Assembly: GCA_000828975.1 (NCBI GenBank)
Contig: AP014683.1
Location: forward strand, 291,520 to 355,519
Reading direction: 5' to 3'
Length of the DNA stretch: 64,000 nucleotides
Source of the DNA: Burkholderiales bacterium GJ-E10
GTDB taxonomy: Bacteria > Pseudomonadota > Gammaproteobacteria > Burkholderiales > Burkholderiaceae_F
In this document: positions 33,395 to 41,998 of the stretch, in pieces
Layout of the letters: each line of letters opens with the position of its first letter
How positions within the stretch are numbered: position 1 is the stretch's first letter
Notes under the pieces: generated by a model
What the model saw: only the letters and a program-made list of their open reading frames with translations
Told to the model about the DNA's origin: nothing
Databases searched by the model: none
Position numbers and translations under genes: made by a program

Positions 33395-34690
33395 ATGGCG
33401 AAACCGTTGCATCCCACGCCGATGCTCGATGAACTCGAGAGCGGACCGTGGCCAAGCTTCGTGACCGGATTGAAGCGACTGGCGCAGGACAAGGATTACG
33501 TCGTCGACGTCCTCGGTCAGCTCGAGACCTCATATCGCACCCGCAAGGGATACTGGAAAGGAGGTACCGTCGGCGTGTTCGGGTACGGCGGCGGTGTGAT
33601 TCCGCGATTCACCGAACTCAAGGACGAGAACGACAAGCCGGTATACAAGGACGCGGCCGAGTTTCATACGCTGCGTGTCATGCCGCCCCCGGGCATGCAT
33701 TACACGACCGACATCCTGCGCAAGCTCTGCGACGTCTGGGAAAAGCACGGTACGGGCCTCATCGCCTTCCATGGCCAGTCGGGCGACATCATGTTCCAGG
33801 GCGCCACGACCGAGAACGTGCAGAAGGCCTTCGACGAGATCAATGAACTGGGTTTCGATCTCGGCGGTGCCGGTCCCGCGGTGCGCACCTCCATGTCGTG
33901 CGTCGGCGCTGCACGCTGCGAGCAGTCGTGCTTCGACGAGGCGCGCGCGCACCGGGCGATCATCAACAATTTCCTCGATGACATCCATCGCCCGTCGCTG
34001 CCGTACAAGTTCAAGTTCAAGTTCTCGGGGTGCCCGAACGATTGCATGAACTCGATCCAGCGCGCCGACATGGCGGTGATCGGGATCTGGCGCGACAATA
34101 TCCAGACCGACGAAACCCTCGCCCGCCGCTATTTCGCCGAGCATGGCATGAGCGCGCTGGTGAATGATGTGGTTGCGCGCTGCCCGAGCAAGGCGATCCA
34201 GGTCGTCGATGCCAATGCGGTGAAGCAGGGGCCGACGATCAGCAGCGTGAAGGTCGACGACACGCATGCCATCCAGATCGAGAACAGCGACTGCGTCCGG
34301 TGCATGCACTGCATCAACGTCATCACCGGGGGGCTGGCGCCGGGGCGCGATCGCGGCGCGGCGATCCTGGTCGGCGGCAAGCGGGCCCTCAAGATCGGCG
34401 ACCTGATGGGAACGGTGATCGTCCCGTTCATGAAGCTCGATACCGACGAGGATCGCGAGAAGCTCGTCGAGATGGCGCAGAAGATCATCGATTTCTTTGC
34501 CGAGAACGCGCTCGAGCACGAGCGGACCGGCGAAATGATCGAGCGCATCGGGCTGATGAATTTCCTCGACGCGATGGGCATCGACGCCGACCCGAACATG
34601 GTTTCGGCGCCGCGTACCAATCCGTATGTCCGTACCGACGGCTGGGACGAGGAAGTTGCCCGCCTCGAAGCCAAGAAGAAGGCCGCGTGA
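33395..34690 (+). CDS. dsrA: Dissimilatory sulfite reductase alpha subunit (reverse type)
   Basis: With DsrB forms the siroheme enzyme that oxidises DsrC-bound sulfur to sulfite in sulfur oxidisers. A 431-residue protein with the siroheme/[4Fe-4S] cysteines in SCVGAARCEQSC and SGCPNDCMNS, and a ferredoxin insert with CVRCMHCINV near 304-313. The start at 33395 is set by a strong AAAAGGAGA site and by family alignment; an open frame reaches 100 codons farther upstream without similarity. It leads dsrABCMKLJOPN. Oxidative direction is inferred from dsrEFH and dsrL in the cluster. Confidence 0.97.
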   Translation: MAKPLHPTPMLDELESGPWPSFVTGLKRLAQDKDYVVDVLGQLETSYRTRKGYWKGGTVGVFGYGGGVIPRFTELKDENDKPVYKDAAEFHTLRVMPPPGMHYTTDILRKLCDVWEKHGTGLIAFHGQSGDIMFQGATTENVQKAFDEINELGFDLGGAGPAVRTSMSCVGAARCEQSCFDEARAHRAIINNFLDDIHRPSLPYKFKFKFSGCPNDCMNSIQRADMAVIGIWRDNIQTDETLARRYFAEHGMSALVNDVVARCPSKAIQVVDANAVKQGPTISSVKVDDTHAIQIENSDCVRCMHCINVITGGLAPGRDRGAAILVGGKRALKIGDLMGTVIVPFMKLDTDEDREKLVEMAQKIIDFFAENALEHERTGEMIERIGLMNFLDAMGIDADPNMVSAPRTNPYVRTDGWDEEVARLEAKKKAA

Positions 34691-34789
34691 GGAAAAAGGC
34701 CCACGAACAGGGCCACGAATGAGGCCATCGAAGGAAGAAGGTCGTATGACGCGGCGGGTCGCCGAGGCCACGACAGGAGATAGAAAACG

Positions 34790-35890
34790 ATGACGCAAGT
34801 ACAGACAGTCGCGGCGCCGCCGGCCAAGCCCCGCCGTGCGATCGAGAGCGGCGTTCCGGACAACCAGCAATACCTGCATCCGCTGCTCAAGAAGAATTAC
34901 GGTGCCTGGAAGTATCACGACCGCCCCCGCCCCGGAGTCCTCCATCACGTTGCGCGCAGCGGCGACGAGGTATGGTCGGTGCGTGCCGGCACGCAGCGGC
35001 AGATGGATGTCTACACCATCCGCAAGCTGTGCGATATCGCCGATCAGTATGCCGAGGGGCACGTGCGGTTCACCATCCGCTCGAACATCGAGTTCATGGT
35101 GTCGGAGGCCGAGAAAGTGGCGCCGCTGGTCGCGAAACTCGAAGCCGAGGGGTTTCCGGTCGGCGGCACCGGCAATTCCGTGTCGATGATCGCGCATACC
35201 CAGGGCTGGCTGCACTGCGACATTCCGGGAACCGATGCGTCCGGCGCCGTAAAGGCCCTGATGGACGAACTCTATGAGGAGTTCCGGCGGGAAGAGATGC
35301 CCAACCGCGTCCACCTGTCTACGAGCTGCTGCGAGATCAATTGCGGTGGCCAGGCGGACATCGCCATCATCATCCAGCACACCAAGCCGCCCAAGATCAA
35401 CCACGATCTGGTCGCCAACGTCTGCGAACGGCCGGCGGTGGTCGCGCGGTGCCCGGTTGCCGCGATTCGTCCGGCACTGGTCAACGGCAAGCCTTCCCTC
35501 GAGGTCGATGAGAAGAAGTGCGTCTGCTGCGGCGCCTGCTACCCGCCGTGCCCGCCCATGCAGATCAACGATCCGGAATACTCGAAGTTTGCGATCTGGG
35601 TCGGCGGCAAGAACTCCAACGCGCGCGGCAAGCCGACGTTCATGAAGATGGTGGCGTCGGGAATTCCGAACAATCCCCCGCGCTGGCCCGAGGTGTCGGA
35701 GATCGTCAAGAAGATCCTGTACACCTACAAGGAGGACGCACGGCCCTGGGAACGCCTGGCCGACTGGATCGATCGCATCGGCTGGCCGCGATTTTTCGAG
35801 CGCACCGGCCTGCCGTTCACGAAGTATCTGATTGACGATTGGCGCGGCGCGCGGGCGAACCTGAACGCGTCGACGCATATTCGATTCTGA
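34790..35890 (+). CDS. dsrB: Dissimilatory sulfite reductase beta subunit (reverse type)
   Basis: Catalytic partner of DsrA; in this family the active siroheme is held at the DsrB side. A 366-residue protein with STSCCEINCGGQ (cluster cysteines), a ferredoxin domain with CVCCGACYPPCPPM near 244-257 and conserved ARCPVAAIRP. A 99-base gap from dsrA contains an AGGAGA ribosome site just before the ATG. Confidence 0.97.
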   Translation: MTQVQTVAAPPAKPRRAIESGVPDNQQYLHPLLKKNYGAWKYHDRPRPGVLHHVARSGDEVWSVRAGTQRQMDVYTIRKLCDIADQYAEGHVRFTIRSNIEFMVSEAEKVAPLVAKLEAEGFPVGGTGNSVSMIAHTQGWLHCDIPGTDASGAVKALMDELYEEFRREEMPNRVHLSTSCCEINCGGQADIAIIIQHTKPPKINHDLVANVCERPAVVARCPVAAIRPALVNGKPSLEVDEKKCVCCGACYPPCPPMQINDPEYSKFAIWVGGKNSNARGKPTFMKMVASGIPNNPPRWPEVSEIVKKILYTYKEDARPWERLADWIDRIGWPRFFERTGLPFTKYLIDDWRGARANLNASTHIRF

Positions 35891-35945
35891 GAATCTGGTC
35901 CCATCGGGAACCGGATGACATAACTACGAGATAAGGAGCAACGAA

Positions 35946-36281
35946 ATGGGGACGATCACGATCGGCGACAAATCCTTCGAGACCGACGAGGAAGGCTATC
36001 TGGTCAACCTCGCCGATTGGAATGAGGATGTCGCGAAGCACATTTCGCAGACCGAGGGCATCGATCTGAGCGACAACCATTGGGAAGTGATCAACTTCCT
36101 CCGCAAGTACTACGAGGAATACCAGATCGCCCCGGCGGTGCGGGTCCTCACCAAGGCGATCGGCAAGGCTCTGGGGCCGGAGAAGGGGAATAGCCAGTAT
36201 CTCTACGAACTGTTCCCGTATGGCCCGGCGAAGCAGGCGTGCAAGATCGCCGGGCTGCCGAAGCCGACGGGCTGCGTCTGA
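35946..36281 (+). CDS. dsrC: Sulfur carrier protein DsrC
   Basis: The sulfur-carrying substrate protein of DsrAB and thiol partner of DsrMKJOP. A 111-residue protein (usual length) with the flexible C-terminal arm CKIAGLPKPTGCV. Both redox cysteines are there: Cys99 and the penultimate Cys110. This makes it a true DsrC rather than a single-cysteine TusE. A strong AAGGAG site precedes the ATG. A hairpin follows (36331-36352). Confidence 0.98.
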   Translation: MGTITIGDKSFETDEEGYLVNLADWNEDVAKHISQTEGIDLSDNHWEVINFLRKYYEEYQIAPAVRVLTKAIGKALGPEKGNSQYLYELFPYGPAKQACKIAGLPKPTGCV

Positions 36282-36330
36282 CCTGCGGACGGTAGCAGGG
36301 CGGCGCGAGGCAAGACCGGCGGCGGGCTGC

Positions 36331-36352
36331 GGGAGGGGGCGTCACCCCTCCC
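36331..36352 (+). terminator. Hairpin between dsrC and dsrM, possible attenuator
   Basis: GGGAGGGGG / ACCCCTCCC stem of 8-9 pairs with a four-base loop, about 50 bases past the dsrC stop. No T-run follows directly, so it is more likely to trim or stabilise the dsrABC message, or cause partial termination, than to end transcription. Confidence 0.3.
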
Positions 36353-36471
36353 GACGCCCGACCCCCGGAGTTTTGCCGGCAGGTGCCGCCCGGATCCGCG
36401 ATTCCGCGTCGTGCCGTCGCACAGGTCAGTAGGGTGAGGGTCTGAAACAGGTCAATTCGCTGTCCCCGCTC

Positions 36472-37206
36472 ATGGATGCCGCCAGCCTCTTCTTTGCCGG
36501 ATTGCTCTATTTCGCCGCCCTGGTGTTCGTGATCGGGGTGGGCCGCCGGATCGCGCTCTATGCGCGGACGCCGGCGCCGCTGAAGATCCCGACGACGCCG
36601 GCACCCAAAACGCTGCCCGGGGTCGCATTGCGGATGGCGCGCGAGGTGACGCTGTTCGAGAGTCTGTTCCGGTCCAATCTCTGGACCTGGCTATTCGGGT
36701 GGCCCTTCCACCTCGCGCTGGCGCTCGTGCTGCTGCGCCATCTGCGCTATTTCACCCAGCCCGTGTGGAGCTGGGTGGTGCCGATCCAGCCGTTCGGAAT
36801 CGCGGCCGGCCTCGCCATGCCCGCCGCGCTGGCCGCGCTGTGGGCGCGCCGCATCCTGGTCGAACGGGTGCGCTACATCTCGACTGCATCGGACCATCTG
36901 ATGTTGGCCTTGCTGATTGCGATCGCGGGAACGGGGCTGGGAATGAAGTTCGGCATTCATACCGACATCGTTTCGGTGAAGATCTTCATCCTCGGGCTCG
37001 AGCGCTTCGACCCCCAGCCGCTGCCGTCCGACCCGTTGCTCTATGTCCATCTGTTCCTGGTGGCGATGCTGATGATCGTCTTTCCGTTCAGCAAGCTGCT
37101 CCATGCGCCCGGCGTGTTCTTCTCGCCGACGCGCAACCAGCGGAACAATCCGCGCGAGCACCGGCATCTGGCGCCGTGGGCGGCGCGCATGGAAGTGGAG
37201 CGCTGA
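36472..37206 (+). CDS. dsrM: DsrM, diheme cytochrome b subunit of DsrMKJOP
   Basis: NarI-like integral membrane cytochrome b that exchanges electrons between DsrK and quinone. A 244-residue protein with about five membrane helices; histidines in GWPFHLALALVLLRH and YVHLFLVAMLMI are the expected heme b ligands. Starts 190 bases after dsrC and ends 3 bases before dsrK. Confidence 0.93.
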   Translation: MDAASLFFAGLLYFAALVFVIGVGRRIALYARTPAPLKIPTTPAPKTLPGVALRMAREVTLFESLFRSNLWTWLFGWPFHLALALVLLRHLRYFTQPVWSWVVPIQPFGIAAGLAMPAALAALWARRILVERVRYISTASDHLMLALLIAIAGTGLGMKFGIHTDIVSVKIFILGLERFDPQPLPSDPLLYVHLFLVAMLMIVFPFSKLLHAPGVFFSPTRNQRNNPREHRHLAPWAARMEVER

Positions 37207-37209
37207 GCC

Positions 37210-38733
37210 ATGGCCCACGTCGAAGTCACGGCGCCGCCGTATCGCACCATCCCGATCATCCCGGCGCTCGAGCCCGGCGCAATGGCGGGAACCAAGTCGT
37301 TTCTGGCCAACGAGAAAATCCAGAACGACCTGGGGTTTCCGGGTACCCTGGTCGAGAACTGGAAGGACGTCGCGCTCGACAAGATGCGCGAGCTGCTGGG
37401 AAAGCAGCGTTCGCTGCAGGTGTTCCTCGATTCGTGCGTGCACTGCGGCGCATGCACCGACAAGTGCCACTATTTCCTCGGCACCCACGACCCGCTCAAT
37501 ATGCCGGTCGCGCGCCAGGATCTGATGCGCAGCGTCTATCGGCGCTATTTCACCGTGGCCGGGCGCGTGTTCCCGAAGCTGGTCGGCGCACGCGACCTGA
37601 CGCGGGAGACGCTCGACCAGTGGTACTCCTACTACTACCAGTGCTCGGAGTGCCGGCGCTGCTCGGTGTTCTGTCCCTACGGCATCGATACCGCCGAGAT
37701 CACGATGGCGGGGCGGGAGATCCTGGATGCCGTGGGCTATGGGCAGAAGTACACCAACGAGATCATCGGCAAGGTTCATCGGGTCGGGAACAACCTCGGC
37801 CTGCCGGAGGCGGCCCTTGCCGACACGCTGCAGGGGCTGGAAGAGGACGTGCTCGCCGACACCGGCGTTCCGGTCCGCTACCCGCTGAATGAAAAGGGCG
37901 CGGAGGTTCTGCTGATCACGCCGTCGGCGGACTTCTTCGCGGAACCGCACGTGGAAAGCCTGATCGGGTACGGCAAGGTGTTTCATGCCGCCGGCGTGTC
38001 GTGGACGCTGGCGTCGTTCGCATCCGAGGCGGCGAATTTCGGCATGTTCATCGGCAGCTACGAGCAGTTGCGCAAGATCGCGCTGCGGATTCGCGAGACG
38101 GCGCTGGAGCTCGGGGTCAAGCGGATCATCGTCGGCGAGTGCGGCCACGCCTGGCGGGTTGCGTACAGCTTCTGGAACACCCTGGTTGGCATCGGCGCCG
38201 GGGCGACCGATCCGTACGCGGTGGAGTTCCAGAAGATGCTGGATCCCAAGGTGAAGCAGCCGACCCATATCTGCGAGTACACCTGGGATCTGATCCGGCG
38301 CGGCGCCCTCCGGTTCGACAAGGAGGCGAACGACCATCGCATCATCACGTTTCATGATTCGTGCAACGTCGCCCGCGGCTCCGGGATGGGGGACACGCCC
38401 TACGGACAGTTCGAGATCCCCCGCAACATCATCCGCTCGGTGGCGAATCATTTCTACGACATGGCGCCCGAGACGATCAACGAGCGCACGTTCTGCTGCG
38501 GCGGCGGGGGCGGCATCCTCACCGACGATCTGCTCGACGTGCGCGTCAAGGGGGCGCTGCCGCGCATGGAGGCGCTGCAGCAGGTGGTCGATGAGCACGG
38601 CGTCAATTTCATGGCGACCATCTGCGCGATTTGCAAGGCGCAGTTCACGAAGGTTCTGCCGTACTACAAGTTCAAGATGAGCATGGTGGGCGGTGTGCAC
38701 CAACTCGTCAGCACGGCGATCCGATTGAAATAG
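37210..38733 (+). CDS. dsrK: DsrK, HdrD-like Fe-S subunit of DsrMKJOP
   Basis: Cytoplasmic catalytic subunit thought to act on DsrC thiols/disulfides, related to heterodisulfide reductase HdrD. A 507-residue protein with two [4Fe-4S] motifs, CVHCGACTDKC near 77 and CSECRRCSVFCP near 146. A C-terminal CCG-type domain includes HDSCNVARGSG near 384 and TFCCGGGGGI near 427, which hold the noncubane-type cluster. The spacing to dsrM (3 bases) and dsrL shows one operon. Confidence 0.96.
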   Translation: MAHVEVTAPPYRTIPIIPALEPGAMAGTKSFLANEKIQNDLGFPGTLVENWKDVALDKMRELLGKQRSLQVFLDSCVHCGACTDKCHYFLGTHDPLNMPVARQDLMRSVYRRYFTVAGRVFPKLVGARDLTRETLDQWYSYYYQCSECRRCSVFCPYGIDTAEITMAGREILDAVGYGQKYTNEIIGKVHRVGNNLGLPEAALADTLQGLEEDVLADTGVPVRYPLNEKGAEVLLITPSADFFAEPHVESLIGYGKVFHAAGVSWTLASFASEAANFGMFIGSYEQLRKIALRIRETALELGVKRIIVGECGHAWRVAYSFWNTLVGIGAGATDPYAVEFQKMLDPKVKQPTHICEYTWDLIRRGALRFDKEANDHRIITFHDSCNVARGSGMGDTPYGQFEIPRNIIRSVANHFYDMAPETINERTFCCGGGGGILTDDLLDVRVKGALPRMEALQQVVDEHGVNFMATICAICKAQFTKVLPYYKFKMSMVGGVHQLVSTAIRLK

Positions 38734-38756
38734 GACCAAGGCAGGGGAGACATTCG

Positions 38757-40718
38757 ATGTCGGCAGATCTGGACCAAGTTTCGGCAGGGAAGGAGACCGC
38801 GCTCACGTTCCGGCGATACCGCGACGGGGACCACGAGCAGGAATCCTGGCGCGAGTGGATCTTCGACGGCGACCATACGCACAAGTGCCCGACCTATGTG
38901 CAGTCCACGCCGCCGTGCCAGGGAAGTTGTCCGGCCGGAGAGGACATCCGCGGCTATCTTGCGGTGGTGCGAGGGACGGAAAAGCCGCCGAAGGGAATGC
39001 GCTGGCAGGAATATGCCTGGCGCAAGCTCGCCGAGGCGAACCCCTTCCCGGCGGTGATGGGCCGGGTCTGTCCGGCCCCGTGCGAGTCGGGATGCAACCG
39101 CAACGACGTCGAGGATCACGTCGGCATCAACTCCGTCGAGCATTTCCTGGGCGACTTCGCCATTCGCGAAGGGTTGTCTTTCGTCGCGCCGTCGGAGCGC
39201 ACCGGCAAGAAGGTGGCGGTCATCGGCGGTGGACCCGCGGGACTTTCGTGCGCATTCCAGCTCGCCCGCAAGGGCCACGGCGTCACGATCTTCGACGAGC
39301 ATGAACACCTGGGCGGGATGATGCGCTACGGCATTCCCGGGTTCCGGACTCCGCGCGATCTGCTGGACGCCGAGATCCAGCGGATTCTCGATCTGGGCGT
39401 CGAGGCGCGGCTGAACTGCCGGATCGGGCGCGACGTCACCATGGACGAGATCCGCGCCCAGTATGACGCGGTGTTCCTCGCAATGGGCGCGCAGTCGGGC
39501 CGGGCGCTTCCGCTCGCCGATAGCGAGGCGCCCAACGTCGTGACGGCGACGGCGTTCCTGCGGGCGTTCAACGACGGACGCCTGCAGCACGTCGGCAGGC
39601 GCGTGGTTGTCGTCGGCGGCGGCGACACCTCCATCGACGTCGCGACGGTTGCGCGCCGCCTGGGGCATATCCAGAACGCCCGGCCGACCGACATCGAATC
39701 GGCGATTGCGGGGCGGCTCGCGCACGATGCGGCGGCCGTGTCGGCTCGCCAGGGCTGCGAGGTTACGCTGACCTCCGTGTTCCCGGTCGACAAGATGCAG
39801 GCCAGCAAGCATGAAGTGGAACAGGCCCGTGCCGAGGGAATCGCCATCCGCGGCGGATATGTGCCGATCGGGATCGTCCGCGGCGCCGATGGCCGCGCGA
39901 CCGCGTTGCGCGTGGCGCAGTGCACCGCGAAGATCGCCGGCGGCAAGCTCGACATCCAGAAGGTCGAGGGCAGCGAGGAGGACATCCCGGCCGATCTGAT
40001 CGTCTCGGCGATCGGCCAGGCGGTCGATTTCACCGGCATCGAAGAGTTCGACAACGGCCGCGGGGCGGTCAACGCCGACAAGAACTACCGCGTGGCGGGA
40101 ACGGAGAACGTGTTCGCCGGCGGTGACGTCATCCGTCCGCATCTGCTGACCACGGCGATCGGCCACGGCGCGATCGCCGCCGATGGAATCGATGCGGTCC
40201 TGCGCGGCATCGAACTGGAAAAGCGGCCGAAGATCGACGTCCATTCCTTCGATCTTTCGCGCAAGATGATCGAGGCCGGCCTGGAGATCAATCCGGCGGA
40301 GGAGCCGTTGCGCGGCAGCGAGACGCACGTTGGAATCCACAACTTCGAAAACCGGGCGAATCGCTATGTGATCCCGGCGACGGAGATGTTCCTGGGGCAT
40401 TTCCAGTACGTCGACCGCAACCGGCGCAAGGTCACGACGCTGAGTCGGGACTCGGCGCTCGGCAATTTCCAGGAACGCCTGGAGGGGCTGTCCGAGGCCG
40501 AGGCGGTGGCCGAGGCCAAGCGCTGCATGAGCTGCGGCATGTGCTTCGAGTGCGACAACTGCGTCGTCTACTGTCCTCAGCATGCGGTGTATCGGGTGTC
40601 GAAGAAGGAGTCGACGCTGGGCCGGTACGTCGGAACCGATTACACACGGTGCATCGGTTGCCATATCTGCCACGACGTCTGTCCGACGGGGTACATCCAG
40701 ATGGGCCTGGGAGAATGA
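38757..40718 (+). CDS. dsrL: DsrL, NAD(P)H-linked iron-sulfur flavoprotein
   Basis: GltD-like cytoplasmic oxidoreductase found with oxidative-type DsrAB, believed to pass electrons from sulfite formation to NAD(P)+. A 653-residue protein. An N-terminal helical Fe-S part has CQGSCPAGEDIRGYL and CPAPCESGC. FAD/NAD folds follow, with VAVIGGGPAGLSCAFQLARK near 155 and VVVVGGGDTSIDVAT near 283. A C-terminal ferredoxin pair has CMSCGMCFECDNC and CIGCHICHDVCPTG. The start at 38757 follows AGGGGAGA. The stop overlaps the dsrJ ATG. Confidence 0.96.
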   Translation: MSADLDQVSAGKETALTFRRYRDGDHEQESWREWIFDGDHTHKCPTYVQSTPPCQGSCPAGEDIRGYLAVVRGTEKPPKGMRWQEYAWRKLAEANPFPAVMGRVCPAPCESGCNRNDVEDHVGINSVEHFLGDFAIREGLSFVAPSERTGKKVAVIGGGPAGLSCAFQLARKGHGVTIFDEHEHLGGMMRYGIPGFRTPRDLLDAEIQRILDLGVEARLNCRIGRDVTMDEIRAQYDAVFLAMGAQSGRALPLADSEAPNVVTATAFLRAFNDGRLQHVGRRVVVVGGGDTSIDVATVARRLGHIQNARPTDIESAIAGRLAHDAAAVSARQGCEVTLTSVFPVDKMQASKHEVEQARAEGIAIRGGYVPIGIVRGADGRATALRVAQCTAKIAGGKLDIQKVEGSEEDIPADLIVSAIGQAVDFTGIEEFDNGRGAVNADKNYRVAGTENVFAGGDVIRPHLLTTAIGHGAIAADGIDAVLRGIELEKRPKIDVHSFDLSRKMIEAGLEINPAEEPLRGSETHVGIHNFENRANRYVIPATEMFLGHFQYVDRNRRKVTTLSRDSALGNFQERLEGLSEAEAVAEAKRCMSCGMCFECDNCVVYCPQHAVYRVSKKESTLGRYVGTDYTRCIGCHICHDVCPTGYIQMGLGE

Positions 40719-41179
40719 TCATGTTTCGGGCTGCGGCGCGGTCCGCCGTCGTCTGCATCGTAGCGGGGTGGTTCGCGCTCGCCGGCCTGGGCTTGGCGGG
40801 ATTCGCGGCGCCGGCCCGCGCGGATGACCGCGTACCGCGGCCCGACATCGTGATCGCCCATCCCGGCCACTGCATTGCCCCGACGGAGTACATGCGCCGC
40901 AACCATTTCGCGTTGCTGCTGCACCAGCGCGAGGTCACCGTTCGGCAGGGCGTCCGGGGCGCGCGCGTGCAACTGCGCGAGTGCATCGCATGCCACGCCG
41001 GCCGGGAAAGCCATTCGGTGGTGGGCAGCGATCGCAATTTCTGCCAAGCCTGCCACGCGTTCGTCGCGGTCCGTATCGACTGCTTCGAATGTCACAATCC
41101 GCGTACCGGGGACGCGCCCCCCGGCGTGCAGAACATTCACCTGTCGACGGCGAGCGCCGAGCCTGTGAGGATGCCATGA
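40715..41179 (+). CDS. dsrJ: DsrJ, triheme cytochrome c subunit
   Basis: Periplasmic c-type cytochrome of the DsrMKJOP complex. A 154-residue protein with an N-terminal hydrophobic anchor or signal (about 8-34). Three heme motifs are exact: CIACH (90-94), CQACH (110-114) and CFECH (123-127). The extra Cys53 (HPGHCIAP) is the residue expected to give DsrJ its unusual His/Cys heme ligation. Overlaps dsrL by 4 bases (ATGA) and dsrO by 4. A second ATG two codons in is also possible. Confidence 0.95.
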   Translation: MIMFRAAARSAVVCIVAGWFALAGLGLAGFAAPARADDRVPRPDIVIAHPGHCIAPTEYMRRNHFALLLHQREVTVRQGVRGARVQLRECIACHAGRESHSVVGSDRNFCQACHAFVAVRIDCFECHNPRTGDAPPGVQNIHLSTASAEPVRMP

Positions 41180-41997
41180 GCCGCGTGGAACCCCACCCGC
41201 CGATGGACCGCGAAGGCGCGGACCATGGCGATTCGGCGGCGCCTTCCCCGCCGCCTTCCGCGCCACCGGCGAGCCCGGCCCGCCGGGATGCGCTTGGTAT
41301 GGGCGCGGCGGCATTGGGTGCGATGACCCTCGCGCCCGGCCTGCGCCTGATCTCCCTTGCACAGGCCCGGACCGCCGGGGAGCCGGCGTCATCGAAGAAT
41401 CGTTGGGGCCTGCTCATCGATACGACGCGCTGCGCGTCGAACTGCAACGCCTGCGTCGATGCCTGCGCGCGCGAGAACGGATTCACCTCCGGGATCGACC
41501 TCGCGCAGCGCCCGCAATGGATCCGCAAGGTGGATCTGAAGGAGATCGGAACCGGCCGGAAGGTGTCCCTGCCGATGATGTGCCAGCATTGCGCCGAGCC
41601 GCCCTGTGTCGACGTGTGTCCGACCGGGGCGTCGTTCCAGCGCGCCGACGGGCTGGTGCTCGTCGACCGGCACCGCTGCATCGGCTGCCGCTATTGCATG
41701 ATGGCGTGTCCCTACAAGGCGCGGTCCTTCGTCCACGAAGCGGTTCACGACCAGAAGCCCGACGTACCGCGGGGCAAGGGGTGCGTGGAGAGTTGCACGA
41801 TGTGCGTCCAGCGGATCGACCGCGGCGAGCAGCCGGCTTGCGTCGAAGCCTGTGCCCACGAGGGGCAGGGGGCGATGCTGTTCGGCGACCTCAACGACCC
41901 GACGAGCGCGATCGCCCGCCGGATCCGGGAAGTCCCGACGCAGGCGGTGCGTGCCGACCTCGATCTGGATCCGGGTGTGCGGTATCAGGGAATTTGA
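41176..41997 (+). CDS. dsrO: DsrO, Tat-exported ferredoxin subunit
   Basis: Periplasmic electron-transfer subunit of DsrMKJOP. A 273-residue protein with a long Pro-rich lead, then a twin-arginine signal (RRDALGMGAAALGAM, Arg36-37). Four ferredoxin-type cysteine groups follow: CASNCNACVDAC, CQHCAEPPCVDVCP, CIGCRYCMMACP and CTMCVQRIDRGEQPACVEAC. The ATG overlaps the dsrJ stop, so an upstream in-frame start is excluded. Confidence 0.95.
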   Translation: MSRVEPHPPMDREGADHGDSAAPSPPPSAPPASPARRDALGMGAAALGAMTLAPGLRLISLAQARTAGEPASSKNRWGLLIDTTRCASNCNACVDACARENGFTSGIDLAQRPQWIRKVDLKEIGTGRKVSLPMMCQHCAEPPCVDVCPTGASFQRADGLVLVDRHRCIGCRYCMMACPYKARSFVHEAVHDQKPDVPRGKGCVESCTMCVQRIDRGEQPACVEACAHEGQGAMLFGDLNDPTSAIARRIREVPTQAVRADLDLDPGVRYQGI

Positions 41998-41998
41998 C

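Noticed and set aside
33530..35878. A 782-codon open frame antisense to dsrA and dsrB
   Set aside because: It mirrors the codon structure of the two clearly real genes, has shadow-type composition (His/Arg/Asp-rich) and no plausible ribosome site or domain. The long frames opposite dsrK and dsrL (36691-38739, 38664-40673) are rejected for the same reason.
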